Below the pieces are notes generated by a model. The model did no database searches. It was not told the origin of the DNA and worked only from the letters and a program-made list of their open reading frames with translations. Positions 21,768 to 31,820 of a stretch of 64,000 nt of DNA are shown in pieces; position 1 is the first letter of the stretch; every line of letters starts with the position of its first letter. The position numbers and the translations under genes are program-made. Origin of the DNA: Ascoidea asiatica (lineage: Eukaryota > Ascomycota > Saccharomycetes > Ascoideales > Ascoideaceae); contig BCKQ01000002.1 in NCBI GenBank assembly GCA_001600695.1, positions 62,001 through 126,000 on the forward strand, in the 5' to 3' direction.

Positions 21768-23435
21768 TCAAGTTATCAATTCTTTAATTTCTTCACTCAT
21801 GCTTCGTTCTTTATCATTAACTTCTTGTTTAACTTCTTCTAAAGCTCTATATTCACCTGGTAAAAATAAACCAACAATCAATCCATTAAATACAATTGAA
21901 ATTGTTAAGATTGTATTAATAAATAAAATTAAAGGTGAAGCCCAAAATGTTAATAAACTTAAAAATGGTATTGTTAAATGAAAAATTATAATTAAAAGAA
22001 TTGAAATGATAATATGAAAAATTCTCCAATAATATTGTTTATTTTGATTTGTATTTTTTTGATAATCTTCAATTAATAATCTAAATTCTTTATAATTTTG
22101 AATTCTATCATAAATTTCATTTTTTTGATTAGATATTGATAATGTTGAATCATTTGAATTATTTAACAGAAATTGGATATTTGTATTTAAGTTTGTATTT
22201 AAATTTGTATTTAAATTTGTATTTAAATTTGTATTTAAAATTGTATTTGTATTTAAAATTTTATTACCAATAATTTTTTCTTTAGTTTTAAAAATAATTG
22301 AATAAGCAAAATGATCAGAATAACTACCAATTCCTTCAATTTTTTCAGTAAATTTAACTTCAGCATTTATTGGTATAATTTTATTATTAATTAATGCATA
22401 ATCTAATCTACAAGCTTTATCAGGTGGTAAATATGATCTAAAAGTATTTAAAATTGAATCACATGTTGCACCACCTATTGAAATTTGTAAAAAAGGTGAT
22501 AATTTTTTCATTTCTTGTAAAGTTATTGATTTTAAACCTTTTTTTTTTTCATTTATAATTTTCCAAGAATCTTTTAAATTACCTTCTTTAATTAAAAATT
22601 TATGTGGTAATGAACCCGGTCTTGAATTTAAATCACCAACTAAAATTACTGCATAACCAATTTTTGATAATAAATTTGCAATTTTTGAAAAATCCCAAGC
22701 TTGACAAGCTCTATGACAATCATAAGCAGAATCACCTTTTAAAGAATATGGAGCATGCATATGAGAATTTAAGATTGCAATTGGATAAGTATTTTCATTA
22801 TGAGGTTTTAATAAAGTTATTGAAATTGATTTACCAACATACCAATCACCTCTAAAAAAAGCAGAAGGTCTACCATTTATTGGAAATCTATATAAAAAAG
22901 AAGATTGAATTGGAATTTTTGATAAAATTGCCAAACCTGGACCAGAAATTAAACCAGAATAAAAAAATCTTGAATATGGAAAATGAATTTTAGTTTTATT
23001 TTTTATATAATTCCAATCAGATTCTACCCAAACTTCTTGTAAAGCAATTATATCATATTTATCTTTATCATCAGTAGAAATTCTATCAGCAAATGCTTTT
23101 AATCTTTCTTTTCTAAATTTTGATACATATTTTAAACCCCATAAATTAAATGTTAAAAGTCTTAAAGAAGGAATAGAAGAAGAAGAAGGTGATGTTGAAG
23201 AAGATGATGATGTTGATGAAGAAGGAGGATTATTGATATTATTAGTATTATTATTAGTTATATTTATATTGTTGCTATTCGAAAAAGTTGAAGAATCATC
23301 ATCATTAAAATCCTCATAATGATCATTATTGGTATTGGAATTAAAAAGAGGATTTGACTCTGGATTAATAGAAGAATAATTGTAAGTGGGTAACGATTGA
23401 GTATAAACAGGATCACTTTTCTTCTCATTCAACAT
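21768..23435 (-). CDS. ISC1: Inositol phosphosphingolipid phospholipase C (neutral sphingomyelinase family)
   Basis: 555 residues from the ATG at 23435; the frame is open further upstream but has no ATG there. Isc1 hydrolyses inositol phosphosphingolipids to ceramide and works at ER and mitochondrial membranes. Family motifs are all present: LLTFNLWGLKYVSKFRKERL, ALQEVW (metal-binding Glu), GLISGPGLAILSKIPI, FRGDWYVGKS (P-loop-like domain), NSHMHAPY, VGDLNSRPGSLPH, CRLDYALIN and the catalytic-His motif YSDHFAYS. Two hydrophobic segments follow near the C-terminus (about 460-530), as in yeast Isc1, plus the usual acidic tail. It is longer than S. cerevisiae Isc1 (477) because of a Ser/Asn-rich N-terminus and an Asn/Thr/Leu repeat insert after the catalytic domain. 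It is divergent from ATG26, sharing its promoter. Confidence 0.95.
   Translation of the reverse strand: MLNEKKSDPVYTQSLPTYNYSSINPESNPLFNSNTNNDHYEDFNDDDSSTFSNSNNINITNNNTNNINNPPSSSTSSSSSTSPSSSSIPSLRLLTFNLWGLKYVSKFRKERLKAFADRISTDDKDKYDIIALQEVWVESDWNYIKNKTKIHFPYSRFFYSGLISGPGLAILSKIPIQSSFLYRFPINGRPSAFFRGDWYVGKSISITLLKPHNENTYPIAILNSHMHAPYSLKGDSAYDCHRACQAWDFSKIANLLSKIGYAVILVGDLNSRPGSLPHKFLIKEGNLKDSWKIINEKKKGLKSITLQEMKKLSPFLQISIGGATCDSILNTFRSYLPPDKACRLDYALINNKIIPINAEVKFTEKIEGIGSYSDHFAYSIIFKTKEKIIGNKILNTNTILNTNLNTNLNTNLNTNLNTNIQFLLNNSNDSTLSISNQKNEIYDRIQNYKEFRLLIEDYQKNTNQNKQYYWRIFHIIISILLIIIFHLTIPFLSLLTFWASPLILFINTILTISIVFNGLIVGLFLPGEYRALEEVKQEVNDKERSMSEEIKELIT
22181..22262 (-). repeat. 12-nt coding tandem repeat in ISC1 (NTNL units)
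   Basis: About six copies of a 12 bp unit (AAATTTGTATTT-like), read as Asn-Thr-Asn-Leu on the coding strand. It lies between the catalytic domain and the transmembrane segments, so it is probably a variable-length linker. Confidence 0.85.
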
Positions 23436-24294
23436 CTTTAAAATATAAATTTTTATTATTATCAAGATAAAAAATAATCTTTTTTTTTTAATTTGGAACA
23501 CTCAGTAAGTAAGTAAGAATAATAAGTATATCTTCTGTACTGTAAAATATATATATAATATAGTATTGATGATCTATAATTGATTGCTCTTGAATATATA
23601 ACTACTATAACAAAGATAATGATAATAGTCTAATAAAAATGGTTTATTGATGGTTTTTATAGAAATTGACAAAATGAATTGATTAATAATAATTATTATC
23701 GTGGCTAGGATACTGTTTTTCACCATCTCTGCTTTTCATCATAAATCAAATAAATGTAGAGCATATCTTATTTTAGCGACGAATGCTTTGTGGTCATTAT
23801 TGTATGATACTCCAAACCCGTCGGATGCGAACGCCAAAGCTAGCTGCCAAACAACTGCCAAACAGTTGCAAACCAGCAGCAAACTCATCTTCGAAAAGCT
23901 TGCTTTCTCGAAATCCGGGCCGACATGACCCAATATGGACAGGCACAAGATAGCACACGTGAATACTTGGTGATGAGTGACCCGTGGGAGTGGTTTGCCC
24001 CATCCGAGACCCGCTCGCGAACAACGAGCGATAAGCGCTAAGCACCATAACCAGATAACTTCATAACTCCATAACTTGATAACATCTTACTGAAGTCACT
24101 ATCGCTTTCTTCTGATCCCTCTGCAAACCCCTATCAGAGCATTTCTGCTGCTTCTTCGTCTGCTTTCTTTTATTCTGCCTTATTTCAAATCAATATTCGA
24201 TATTCCTCATATCCTTCATCTCTTTCATCTTTGCTTCCTAGTTCCCTATCCATTATTTATATCTTCATCTGCTTTATTTCCCATCAAATTCAAA
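23436..24294. promoter_or_regulatory. Divergent ISC1/ATG26 promoter region
   Basis: 859 bp with a GC-richer middle (about 23700-24060). A CACGTG E-box lies at 23956-23961. CGCTCG/CGAGCG arms with a 7 bp loop lie at 24012-24030. An imperfect palindrome around AAGCTT (TTCGA...TCGAA) lies at about 23890-23912. Short overlapping ORFs here on both strands have no family resemblance. The ATG26 leader from about 24070 is pyrimidine-rich, typical of yeast leaders. Confidence 0.5.
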
Positions 24295-27200
24295 ATGTCC
24301 AGAGATTCCATAAGTGCTTTAAAGAACTTCAAGCCTTCTTCATTTTCATCTTCTCCATCAAGCTTGATGCCGGATCAACAAAATCAAATTATCGCTGATG
24401 ATACTCCTCATGATAATACTTACATTGAAGACAATATGGACTTTATACCTTCAGATAATTCATCTTCCGTAATTTCTACACCCCTAATAAATCAAACCCA
24501 AAACCAAATCATGATTAATAACAGATCAAATTACAATAAATACAATAAATACAATAAAATAAATAAAAACAACTATGATAATAAAGCAAATATAGATACT
24601 GTTTCTTTAGATAAAGATTTTGACTGTGCAAGACCCGCTCCTAATAATATGGGAAAGTCTTTAATAACAATCCTTACTGCTGCTAGCATGGTAGTAGGTA
24701 TCGATAATTTATCAAAATCTATACATCAATCTGATAAAATAATACAATCAAATCAATCAAAAAATTCAATTCAATCAAATAAACAACTTAATCAAACTTT
24801 TATTCAAAACATCCTTAATTCTAAATCTGAATCTGAATCTGAATTTGAATCTGGATCTACTAGTAATTCTGAAAATGAATTCAACACCGAGGCCAAAGCT
24901 GAAGCCGAGTATCCATCTCAATCTCAATCTCAATTTCAATTTCAATTTAAAACTGAAACTGAAACTGAAGCCAATAATAAAAAAAAATTTTATGGTAAAA
25001 ATGAAAATTTGGACATAAATCCGACTCAAAAATCTGTTTCCAAACTATCTAATTTTAAAAATGATTCTGAACTTTCTCCATTTGAAATATCTTTTATCAA
25101 TAATTATATCACTAACAATAACAATAATAATAACAATAATAATAACAATAACAATAACAATAACAATAATATAAATAAAGCAAAACAAAAAGCAAAAATA
25201 TTATCATCAAAATTAAAATCAACTTTTAATATCAATTCTAATGATCAATTTATATCCGATTATTCATGTTGGTTATTAAGAGATGTTTTATTACAAGGTC
25301 ATTTATATATAACTAAATTTTATATCTTATTTTTTGCTTTTTTACCAAAATCTTCTTCTGAATCAATCTTATTAGATGGTAATTTAGGTATTATTTCAAA
25401 TAATCCAATTAATTCAATTAAAAGAAATTGGTGTATTTTAAAAAATTATACTTTAGCAATATATAATAATTCTTCAGATTTATATTTTCCAATACAAACT
25501 ATAGATTTAAGATATGTTATTAGAGTGGAATTATCAAATTCAAATTTTTCTGAAAAAAAACTTGATTCAAATCAATTAGAAAATTCTCCATGTTATTTTA
25601 AAATTTTAACTGAATCTAAAATTTATAAATTTCAAGCTGATAATCTCTTTTCTGCACGTCAATGGATTTCTGCTTTAAAAAAATGTATTTTTACTCTGAG
25701 AAATAAAGGTGATATTGTAACAATAAAATTACCTTTAGAAAATTTAATTGATTTAGAAGAAACTCCAATATTTGAAGGTTCTGAAACGATTCGTTTAAAA
25801 GTTTTAGAAAATTCAGAATCTTTTGCAATTGATGATTATTTTTTCATGTTTTTTCATAATGGCAATAAAGTAATTGATACTATAAATAATGCTTTAATTT
25901 TAAATAAATTACCAAAATTATCTCCAAAAAAAAGATCAAAATCTTCTTCAAAGGATATTTTATCTCAATTTATTGAAACAAGAAATAAAGTAATTTCATT
26001 TTCAGAAAATAATTCAAAATTAGATTCATTAAATCTAGAAACTGTAAAAGAAAAATTAAAAGCTTATAAAAATAAAAAAGATGATATTTTGAATAATTTT
26101 GATTTTTCAATTACAAATAAAGAATCTAAAAAAAATAATGAATTTAAATATCCTAGTACATTTTTAAATTTAACTTCATTTCCTTCAAAACTTAAAAATG
26201 GACTGTTATTTCCGAAAAAAATTGCTCCTGTTGAAGAATCAATAATCAATTTCAAAGACCTTTCCTTGGATGTAAATGATGCAAATGATATTAATGATTT
26301 TGATGAAAATAATGATTTGTTAAATTTAGGCTTTGAATTAGATAAAGAAGAAAATTATAGCACCGTTAATAAAAATTTAGAAACTAGTCCTGGTCAAAAG
26401 CAATTACTGTCCAATAGATTTTTAAATTCAAGTGGAATTAAAGCTTTGGAATTAATAAATCCAAAAAATATAATAAAAAATATGTTTAATATGGGAACTT
26501 TATCAAATATGAGTGAAATGTGGTCAGCAGGTCCATCTCATTATGAAGAAAAAAATTCTTTAGAAAGAGGTTTAGAAGATAGATATTTTGTTAATTCTGA
26601 AGATGAACGTAAAATCGCTATTCATCGATTTCAAACTCATTTTTCATTATCAGAGTCTGAAACACTTGTCTCAAGTTATTATGCTCATCTTCAAAGAAAT
26701 ATTCCTCTTTATGGAAAAATTTATTTAGGAACAAATGAAATGTGTTTTAGAAGTCTTCTTCCAGGAAGTAATACAAAAATGATATTACCATATAAAGACA
26801 TTGAAAACTGTTTTAAAGAAAAGGGATTTAGAGTCGGTATAGGATATAGTGGTTTAGTTGTTGTAATTCATGGACATGAAGAATTATTTTTTGAATTTAG
26901 CTCAACAGAAAGTAGAGATGATTGTGAAGCACTTTTATTAAAACAATTTGATTTTTTGAAAAATTCTTCGCCTATTAAATCCATAGAGAGTATACCTAAG
27001 ATTCATAAAATTGAAGATCTTAAAAATAAAACTGAAGCTGATCTTATTCAATGTCCCGAAGACAATTTTGGATGTGAAAATGAAGACAATATTAATTTAG
27101 CAAATTCTAAATTAAATGATCTTGAAGAAGCTAGAATAAAATTATATGAAGATAAGATCGTAGCAGAAACAGGATTTGATTTACCAATAATAATAGAAGA

Positions 27201-28755
27201 TAGTCCATTTTTCAAAACTGATATAAAACCAATAAAATCTTTTCACTTTACTTTATTGACTATTGGATCTAGAGGGGATGTCCAACCTTATATTGCATTA
27301 GGAAAAGGATTAATTAATGAAGGTCATAAAGTAAGAATTGCGACACATAAGGAATTTGAAAAAGTAGTTGTTGATAATGGATTTGAATTCAAAGAAATTG
27401 CTGGAGATCCTACTAAACTTATGCATTTTATGGGAGAACATGGAGGTATTAGTGTTGGCTTTATACGTGACGCAAAACAATTATTTACTAGTTGGATCAA
27501 TGAATTACTTAATTCATCATGGAAAGCATGCCAAGGAACAGATATTTTAATTGAATCACCTTCAGCAATGGCAGGAATTCATGTATCAGAAGCTTTAGGA
27601 ATTCCATATTTTAGGGCGTTTACAATGCCATGGAGTCGAACAAGAGCATATCCTCATGCTTTTATTGTACCTGAACAAAAAATGGGAGGAAGTTATAACT
27701 ATTTAACTCATGTTATTTTTGAAAATGTATTTTGGAAAGGAATTGCAGGACAAGTTAATAAGTGGAGAAGAGAAACATTAGGATTAGATAAAACAAATTT
27801 AGATCAGATGCAACAAAATAAAGTACCTTTTTTATATAATATATCTCCTACAGTTTTTCCTCCACCAGTTGATTTTTCAGATTGGGTCAGAGTTACAGGA
27901 TACTGGTTTTTGAATGAAGGTATTGATTATAAACCTAATGAAAAATTAATTGAATTTTTAAACAAAGCTAAAAAAGATGAAAAAAAAGTTGTATATATTG
28001 GATTTGGATCTATAGTGGTTAATGACCCTAAAGAATTAACAGAAGCCATTGTAGGAGCAGTTCTAGATACAGATATAAGATGTATACTTAATAAAGGTTG
28101 GTCAGGAAGAACGTTAAAAGCAGAAGAAAAAACAGAATTACCAATAGAAATCTATGATTCAGGAAATATTCCCCATGATTGGTTATTTGATAAAATAGAT
28201 GCAGCAGTTCATCATGGAGGATCTGGAACTACTGGAGCTTCATTAAGAGCAGGTTTGCCAACCGTGATAAAACCATTTTTTGGAGACCAATTTTTTTATG
28301 CAAATAGAGTTGAAGATATGGGAGTTGGTATTGGTTTGAAAAAATTGAATTCTAAAAGTTTGGCTAAAGCACTCAAAGAAGTAACTACAAATAAGAGAAT
28401 AATAGAAAAAGCTAAAAGTATAGGAAAAAAAATAAAAAAAGAAAACGGAGTAGAAAATGCTATTGAAATAATATATAGTGAATTAGAATATGCTCGGCAA
28501 TTGACATTATCAAAAGCTAAAAAAGACAAAGATATAGGTGAAAATAATATCTATAAAACAGTTTTTTTCAACAAGGATGGTTTGAGTGATTCTGAAGTGG
28601 AAATCTCCTCAACTACGGTTTCGAAGGATTTGAATGAATCTAGTAATAAAAACAATAAAGAAGATATTTCCAAAGATAGTAAAGAGAATAGCTTTGATGA
28701 AAGAAAAGCAAGTATTACTTCAGATGGATCAGAAGGATCCTGGCTTATGATTTGA
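24295..28755 (+). CDS. ATG26: Sterol 3-beta-glucosyltransferase (UDP-glucose:sterol)
   Basis: 1,486 residues. The enzyme transfers glucose from UDP-glucose to ergosterol; in methylotrophic yeasts Atg26 also supports pexophagy. Domain order matches the family. A first GRAM region starts near residue 317 (DYSCWLLRDVLLQGHLY). A PH domain follows (about 375-465: RNWCILKNYTLAIYN to ARQWISALKKC). A second GRAM domain (about 780-885) includes LYGKIYLGTNEMCFRSLLPG. The GT-B catalytic half (about 980-1410) has the N-terminal motif LTIGSRGDVQPYIALGKGL and the nucleotide-sugar signature HHGGSGTTGASLRAGLPTVI. The N-terminal 300 residues are low-complexity and include a poly-Asn tract of over 20 residues. 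The C-terminal tail is Ser/acidic. It is longer than S. cerevisiae Atg26 (1,198), mainly in the N-terminus and linkers. Confidence 0.96.
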   Translation: MSRDSISALKNFKPSSFSSSPSSLMPDQQNQIIADDTPHDNTYIEDNMDFIPSDNSSSVISTPLINQTQNQIMINNRSNYNKYNKYNKINKNNYDNKANIDTVSLDKDFDCARPAPNNMGKSLITILTAASMVVGIDNLSKSIHQSDKIIQSNQSKNSIQSNKQLNQTFIQNILNSKSESESEFESGSTSNSENEFNTEAKAEAEYPSQSQSQFQFQFKTETETEANNKKKFYGKNENLDINPTQKSVSKLSNFKNDSELSPFEISFINNYITNNNNNNNNNNNNNNNNNNNINKAKQKAKILSSKLKSTFNINSNDQFISDYSCWLLRDVLLQGHLYITKFYILFFAFLPKSSSESILLDGNLGIISNNPINSIKRNWCILKNYTLAIYNNSSDLYFPIQTIDLRYVIRVELSNSNFSEKKLDSNQLENSPCYFKILTESKIYKFQADNLFSARQWISALKKCIFTLRNKGDIVTIKLPLENLIDLEETPIFEGSETIRLKVLENSESFAIDDYFFMFFHNGNKVIDTINNALILNKLPKLSPKKRSKSSSKDILSQFIETRNKVISFSENNSKLDSLNLETVKEKLKAYKNKKDDILNNFDFSITNKESKKNNEFKYPSTFLNLTSFPSKLKNGLLFPKKIAPVEESIINFKDLSLDVNDANDINDFDENNDLLNLGFELDKEENYSTVNKNLETSPGQKQLLSNRFLNSSGIKALELINPKNIIKNMFNMGTLSNMSEMWSAGPSHYEEKNSLERGLEDRYFVNSEDERKIAIHRFQTHFSLSESETLVSSYYAHLQRNIPLYGKIYLGTNEMCFRSLLPGSNTKMILPYKDIENCFKEKGFRVGIGYSGLVVVIHGHEELFFEFSSTESRDDCEALLLKQFDFLKNSSPIKSIESIPKIHKIEDLKNKTEADLIQCPEDNFGCENEDNINLANSKLNDLEEARIKLYEDKIVAETGFDLPIIIEDSPFFKTDIKPIKSFHFTLLTIGSRGDVQPYIALGKGLINEGHKVRIATHKEFEKVVVDNGFEFKEIAGDPTKLMHFMGEHGGISVGFIRDAKQLFTSWINELLNSSWKACQGTDILIESPSAMAGIHVSEALGIPYFRAFTMPWSRTRAYPHAFIVPEQKMGGSYNYLTHVIFENVFWKGIAGQVNKWRRETLGLDKTNLDQMQQNKVPFLYNISPTVFPPPVDFSDWVRVTGYWFLNEGIDYKPNEKLIEFLNKAKKDEKKVVYIGFGSIVVNDPKELTEAIVGAVLDTDIRCILNKGWSGRTLKAEEKTELPIEIYDSGNIPHDWLFDKIDAAVHHGGSGTTGASLRAGLPTVIKPFFGDQFFYANRVEDMGVGIGLKKLNSKSLAKALKEVTTNKRIIEKAKSIGKKIKKENGVENAIEIIYSELEYARQLTLSKAKKDKDIGENNIYKTVFFNKDGLSDSEVEISSTTVSKDLNESSNKNNKEDISKDSKENSFDERKASITSDGSEGSWLMI
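25114..25170 (+). repeat. Poly-Asn trinucleotide repeat in ATG26
   Basis: An AAC/AAT repeat encoding more than 15 consecutive asparagines, just before the first GRAM domain. The two Asn codons are mixed, which suggests the tract is old enough to have accumulated silent changes. Confidence 0.85.
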
Positions 28756-29752
28756 TATTTTTTTGAAATCTTTATTCTTTCACACACAAGCCTATGCTTC
28801 CCAGAAAAGACAGTCTCTGAGTGACTCTTTTAGTCAACCACTTCACTCAGTTTTAATCATCAACAACTACAACAGACTCTGTACATTATTTAATTTAATC
28901 AACATACAAAACACTTTCATGCTTTTTTTCTGGTCTGGATACCTGATATTTCCCCTTCAATTTCCACTTCAGTATTATCCGCGTCCGGCGAACCGCGGCT
29001 GTCTGCGTTTGCACTGGCTCTGCGCGCGCTTGAATTCAAGTAAACTTTAACAAGAAGCCTGTGAATCACGGATTTGAATATTGTTTGAATTTCGAGTTCG
29101 ATAACTTTACTTTCTGCAGCTTTCTCTGCTTTTTTATGTTTTATTTTTTATTTTTATCTTTATTTAATCAACTACCTACTATCTACCACCTTTCTTTCAA
29201 TTTATTGGAAGTCCATTCATCTAATACATTCTAGAAGTTCATAATCAATCCTTTATTCATAACAACATTTGTTACTTTAGGATTTCAATTGCATATTCAT
29301 CTGATTCTTTTGGGTTCTTCAAAGAATTTACTTCAAGGTAGATGACCCACATATTTTTTTTTTTTTTTTTAGAATTATCATCATCATTATCTACAAAACT
29401 TCTTTAAATTTCAATCATTTTTCATTATAATCATTTAATAATAGCATTTGGAACTATCAATAGAATATTTGGATTTATTCTCCCTGCATTATAAAGTTTT
29501 ACTCCAATAAATTTAAATTCTTTCAAATTCCATTTTAAATAGTTCCGTCTGGGAATTTCTCCATAAAAAAATCTAATTTATTTCATCTTGTTACTGTTTT
29601 TTTTTTTTTTTAAATTATTTTTATATTCATTTTTTGAGAAACTCATTTTTTTTTATCATCTTTTCTTTTCATTTATTTTGTTTTTTTTCTCTTCATATTA
29701 TCATCCTTTTATTTCAATTCTATTTGAATCTAATTAAGAATTAAAAATTTCA
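28756..29752. promoter_or_regulatory. ATG26 3' region and promoter of membrane protein B
   Basis: A short GC-rich block (about 28975-29045) holds the ATTATCCGCG element at 28974-28983 and a CCGCGG core. Long poly-T runs follow (29350-29371, 29599-29612 and others), and the sequence close to the ATG is pyrimidine-rich. No coding potential beyond composition artefacts. Confidence 0.5.
28974..28983 (+). promoter_or_regulatory. ATTATCCGCG element upstream of membrane protein B
   Basis: Identical 10-mer, in the same orientation relative to its gene, to the one upstream of paralogue A (21304-21313). It lies about 770 bp upstream of the ATG at 29753, inside an otherwise isolated GC-rich patch. Confidence 0.4.
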
Positions 29753-30802
29753 ATGATTCCTTTACCATATGATCCTGCTTTATTAAGAGAGCATGCCTAT
29801 TATGATACTGGGATTAAAAATCTTGTTTTACCACAAATATCAAATAATTATGATCCAAGAAAATTTTATTCAATAACTGAAAAGGGTTTAGGTTATTTCA
29901 ATTATATTTTTGAATATGATTATAATATAAATAATTTAAATCTAAAATTTGATTCAGATTCTCCATTAATTTTTCATTCAAATCCAATAACTTATCTTCT
30001 TTTAATATCTTTAGTTATATCAATTATATGGTTATTCAAAAATTTATATAATCTTTCTCCTTATAAAATCAATAATAATAAAAATTTTCTAATTTTTTTT
30101 ATATTCAATTTCAATTCATCAATTATAAAAAACACTCTCAATCGGTTCAATTCAATTATTGAAAGGATAAAAAATATATGTATAAGTATTTCATCAAATC
30201 TAAACTCAACTTTAAATATAGATTCCAACTCCAATTCTAATTCTAATTCTAATTCTAATTCTAATTCTAATACTAATACTAATACTAATACTAATACTAA
30301 TACTTATCTACAAATAAATCCATATAATAATTATATTTATAATCACAATCACAGTCATAATCATATTCATAAACATAATTCTTCATTAGATTCAATTGAT
30401 GATTTCTCTATTAATTATAACTATTCTTATTCAACCCCTAATCATTCATATAACTTATCAACTGCTAGCTCAATTGATATAAATAATGTTCCTGGTCTAA
30501 CTCCAGGTTCCATTTCAGCTTCAGTCTTCAATTCTCCTGATTTAAATAATATTAATAATAATGAAAATAGCACTAAAAATATCACTAAAACTACTATTCA
30601 GAAGCATTTAAGCAACCCTATCTTACCTTTTCCACCATTTTTTTCAAATCATAAGAAGCAACAATCTTTATTTATTCCTCAATCTATAAATTCAATAGAT
30701 TCATTAAACTCTTTAAATTCTGTGAATTCAAGTTCTTCTTTGGAAACTAATTTCAAGAAAAATACTTCTCGTGTAAGATCTGCCACAATTCTTCCAATTT
30801 GA
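29753..30802 (+). CDS. Single-pass membrane protein B, paralogue of the gene at 19814-20662
   Basis: 349 residues. The N-terminus MIPLPYDPALLREHAYYDT and the block GLGYFNY (about residues 45-51) are shared with membrane protein A, as is a single hydrophobic helix at about 78-97. After the helix the two proteins diverge into Asn/Ser-rich sequence. In B this includes a hexanucleotide-encoded SN/TN run (about residues 158-183), a His/Asn-rich stretch (NHNHSHNHIHKHN, about 194-206) and a basic, Ser-rich C-terminus (KKNTSRVRSATILPI). I do not recognise the family. Topology is probably N-terminus on one side and a long disordered tail on the other. The pair brackets ISC1 and ATG26 in mirror-image orientation, the arrangement expected from an inverted duplication or a rearranged tandem duplication. 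Confidence 0.8.
   Translation: MIPLPYDPALLREHAYYDTGIKNLVLPQISNNYDPRKFYSITEKGLGYFNYIFEYDYNINNLNLKFDSDSPLIFHSNPITYLLLISLVISIIWLFKNLYNLSPYKINNNKNFLIFFIFNFNSSIIKNTLNRFNSIIERIKNICISISSNLNSTLNIDSNSNSNSNSNSNSNSNTNTNTNTNTNTYLQINPYNNYIYNHNHSHNHIHKHNSSLDSIDDFSINYNYSYSTPNHSYNLSTASSIDINNVPGLTPGSISASVFNSPDLNNINNNENSTKNITKTTIQKHLSNPILPFPPFFSNHKKQQSLFIPQSINSIDSLNSLNSVNSSSSLETNFKKNTSRVRSATILPI
30228..30304 (+). repeat. Hexanucleotide coding repeat (SN/TN)n in membrane protein B
   Basis: Tandem AATTCT units (Asn-Ser) change partway to AATACT units (Asn-Thr), so one point change has spread through half of the array. The unit length keeps the frame. Confidence 0.9.
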
Positions 30803-31820
30803 ATAATTCAATTTCAATGCAATATAATAATTATTTAAAAAATTTTGCACTATTCAATTCTTCCCTTTTCATTATTTAAAATAATCTCATTTCCAATATC
30901 ATATATTTATCTCCACAATTTAATTACTTTTTTTATCTAATTCATAATCATAAAAAAAAATTATATTTTTCAAAAGTTGCTTGAAGTTATTTTGGCTTTT
31001 TTTTGCTACTTTTTTTTTTCTCAACATACTTTGTCTTTACAAAGTTTACTTGAATTTATCAAAATCTCTTACATTACTTTTTTTATTTATAAAAATATCT
31101 AGCATAATTTTCACAATTTTCATATCCATATTTAAAATTATTGTTTGATTTTAGACAAAAAAGACTCAATTTTTTTATTTTTTTTCTATTTCATAAAAAT
31201 GTTAAAACCATCATAATATTACTTTAACTTTATAAATTTTATACTATACTATTGTATTCAATTCTTTTCTCATACCTTTTTTTGCATTCTATTTTTTATA
31301 AAAAATTTCTTTATTGCATCAATTATATCTCCACATTTTAAAATAAAATTCTTTCTTAATAATATATCTACTTTTTATATGTATAAAATTCTGCATTAAT
31401 ACTTGTCGAAATTCATTTAAAATTGCTTAGCAATTATACCAATGTTTATTATAATTTTAAAAAATCGTTACTAATAAAAAGAGAAATAAAATAAGTTTCG
31501 AAAAAGTCCACAAATCCTAAGGTTTGGTTGAGTTTTATGTGCATCCCAGTTCTTGTAAAAACTGTGAATGAAACTGAATTACTAAACTGGCAATAAAAAT
31601 AAGCGAATGGAAAATTAAAGCCGGAGAGAGAAAAAAACAAAACTAAATAAACCAAAAAAAAAAAATTAAAAAAAAACAAGACAAATTTAGCTCGATTATA
31701 TATCACAATATTTTGATTGTTGATTTTTAATTGTAGCTGTGAGAATATACTATACTATACTATGGATGCAAGAATGAGTTCAAGTTAGGTTAATTGGAAA
31801 AGGATAAAAACGAAAATAAG
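30803..31820. other. Intergenic region between convergent membrane protein B and SEC2-like genes
   Basis: About 1 kb of very AT-rich trailer sequence with several T- and A-runs. A (TATAC)n micro-repeat lies at about 31745-31762. An 85-codon minus-strand ORF (31449-31706) has a Phe-rich, repeat-like composition and no family resemblance; I do not call it a gene. Confidence 0.5.

Noticed and set aside
23701..24048. Three overlapping short ORFs between ISC1 and ATG26
   Set aside because: They overlap on both strands inside a GC-rich divergent promoter and have no recognisable domain.
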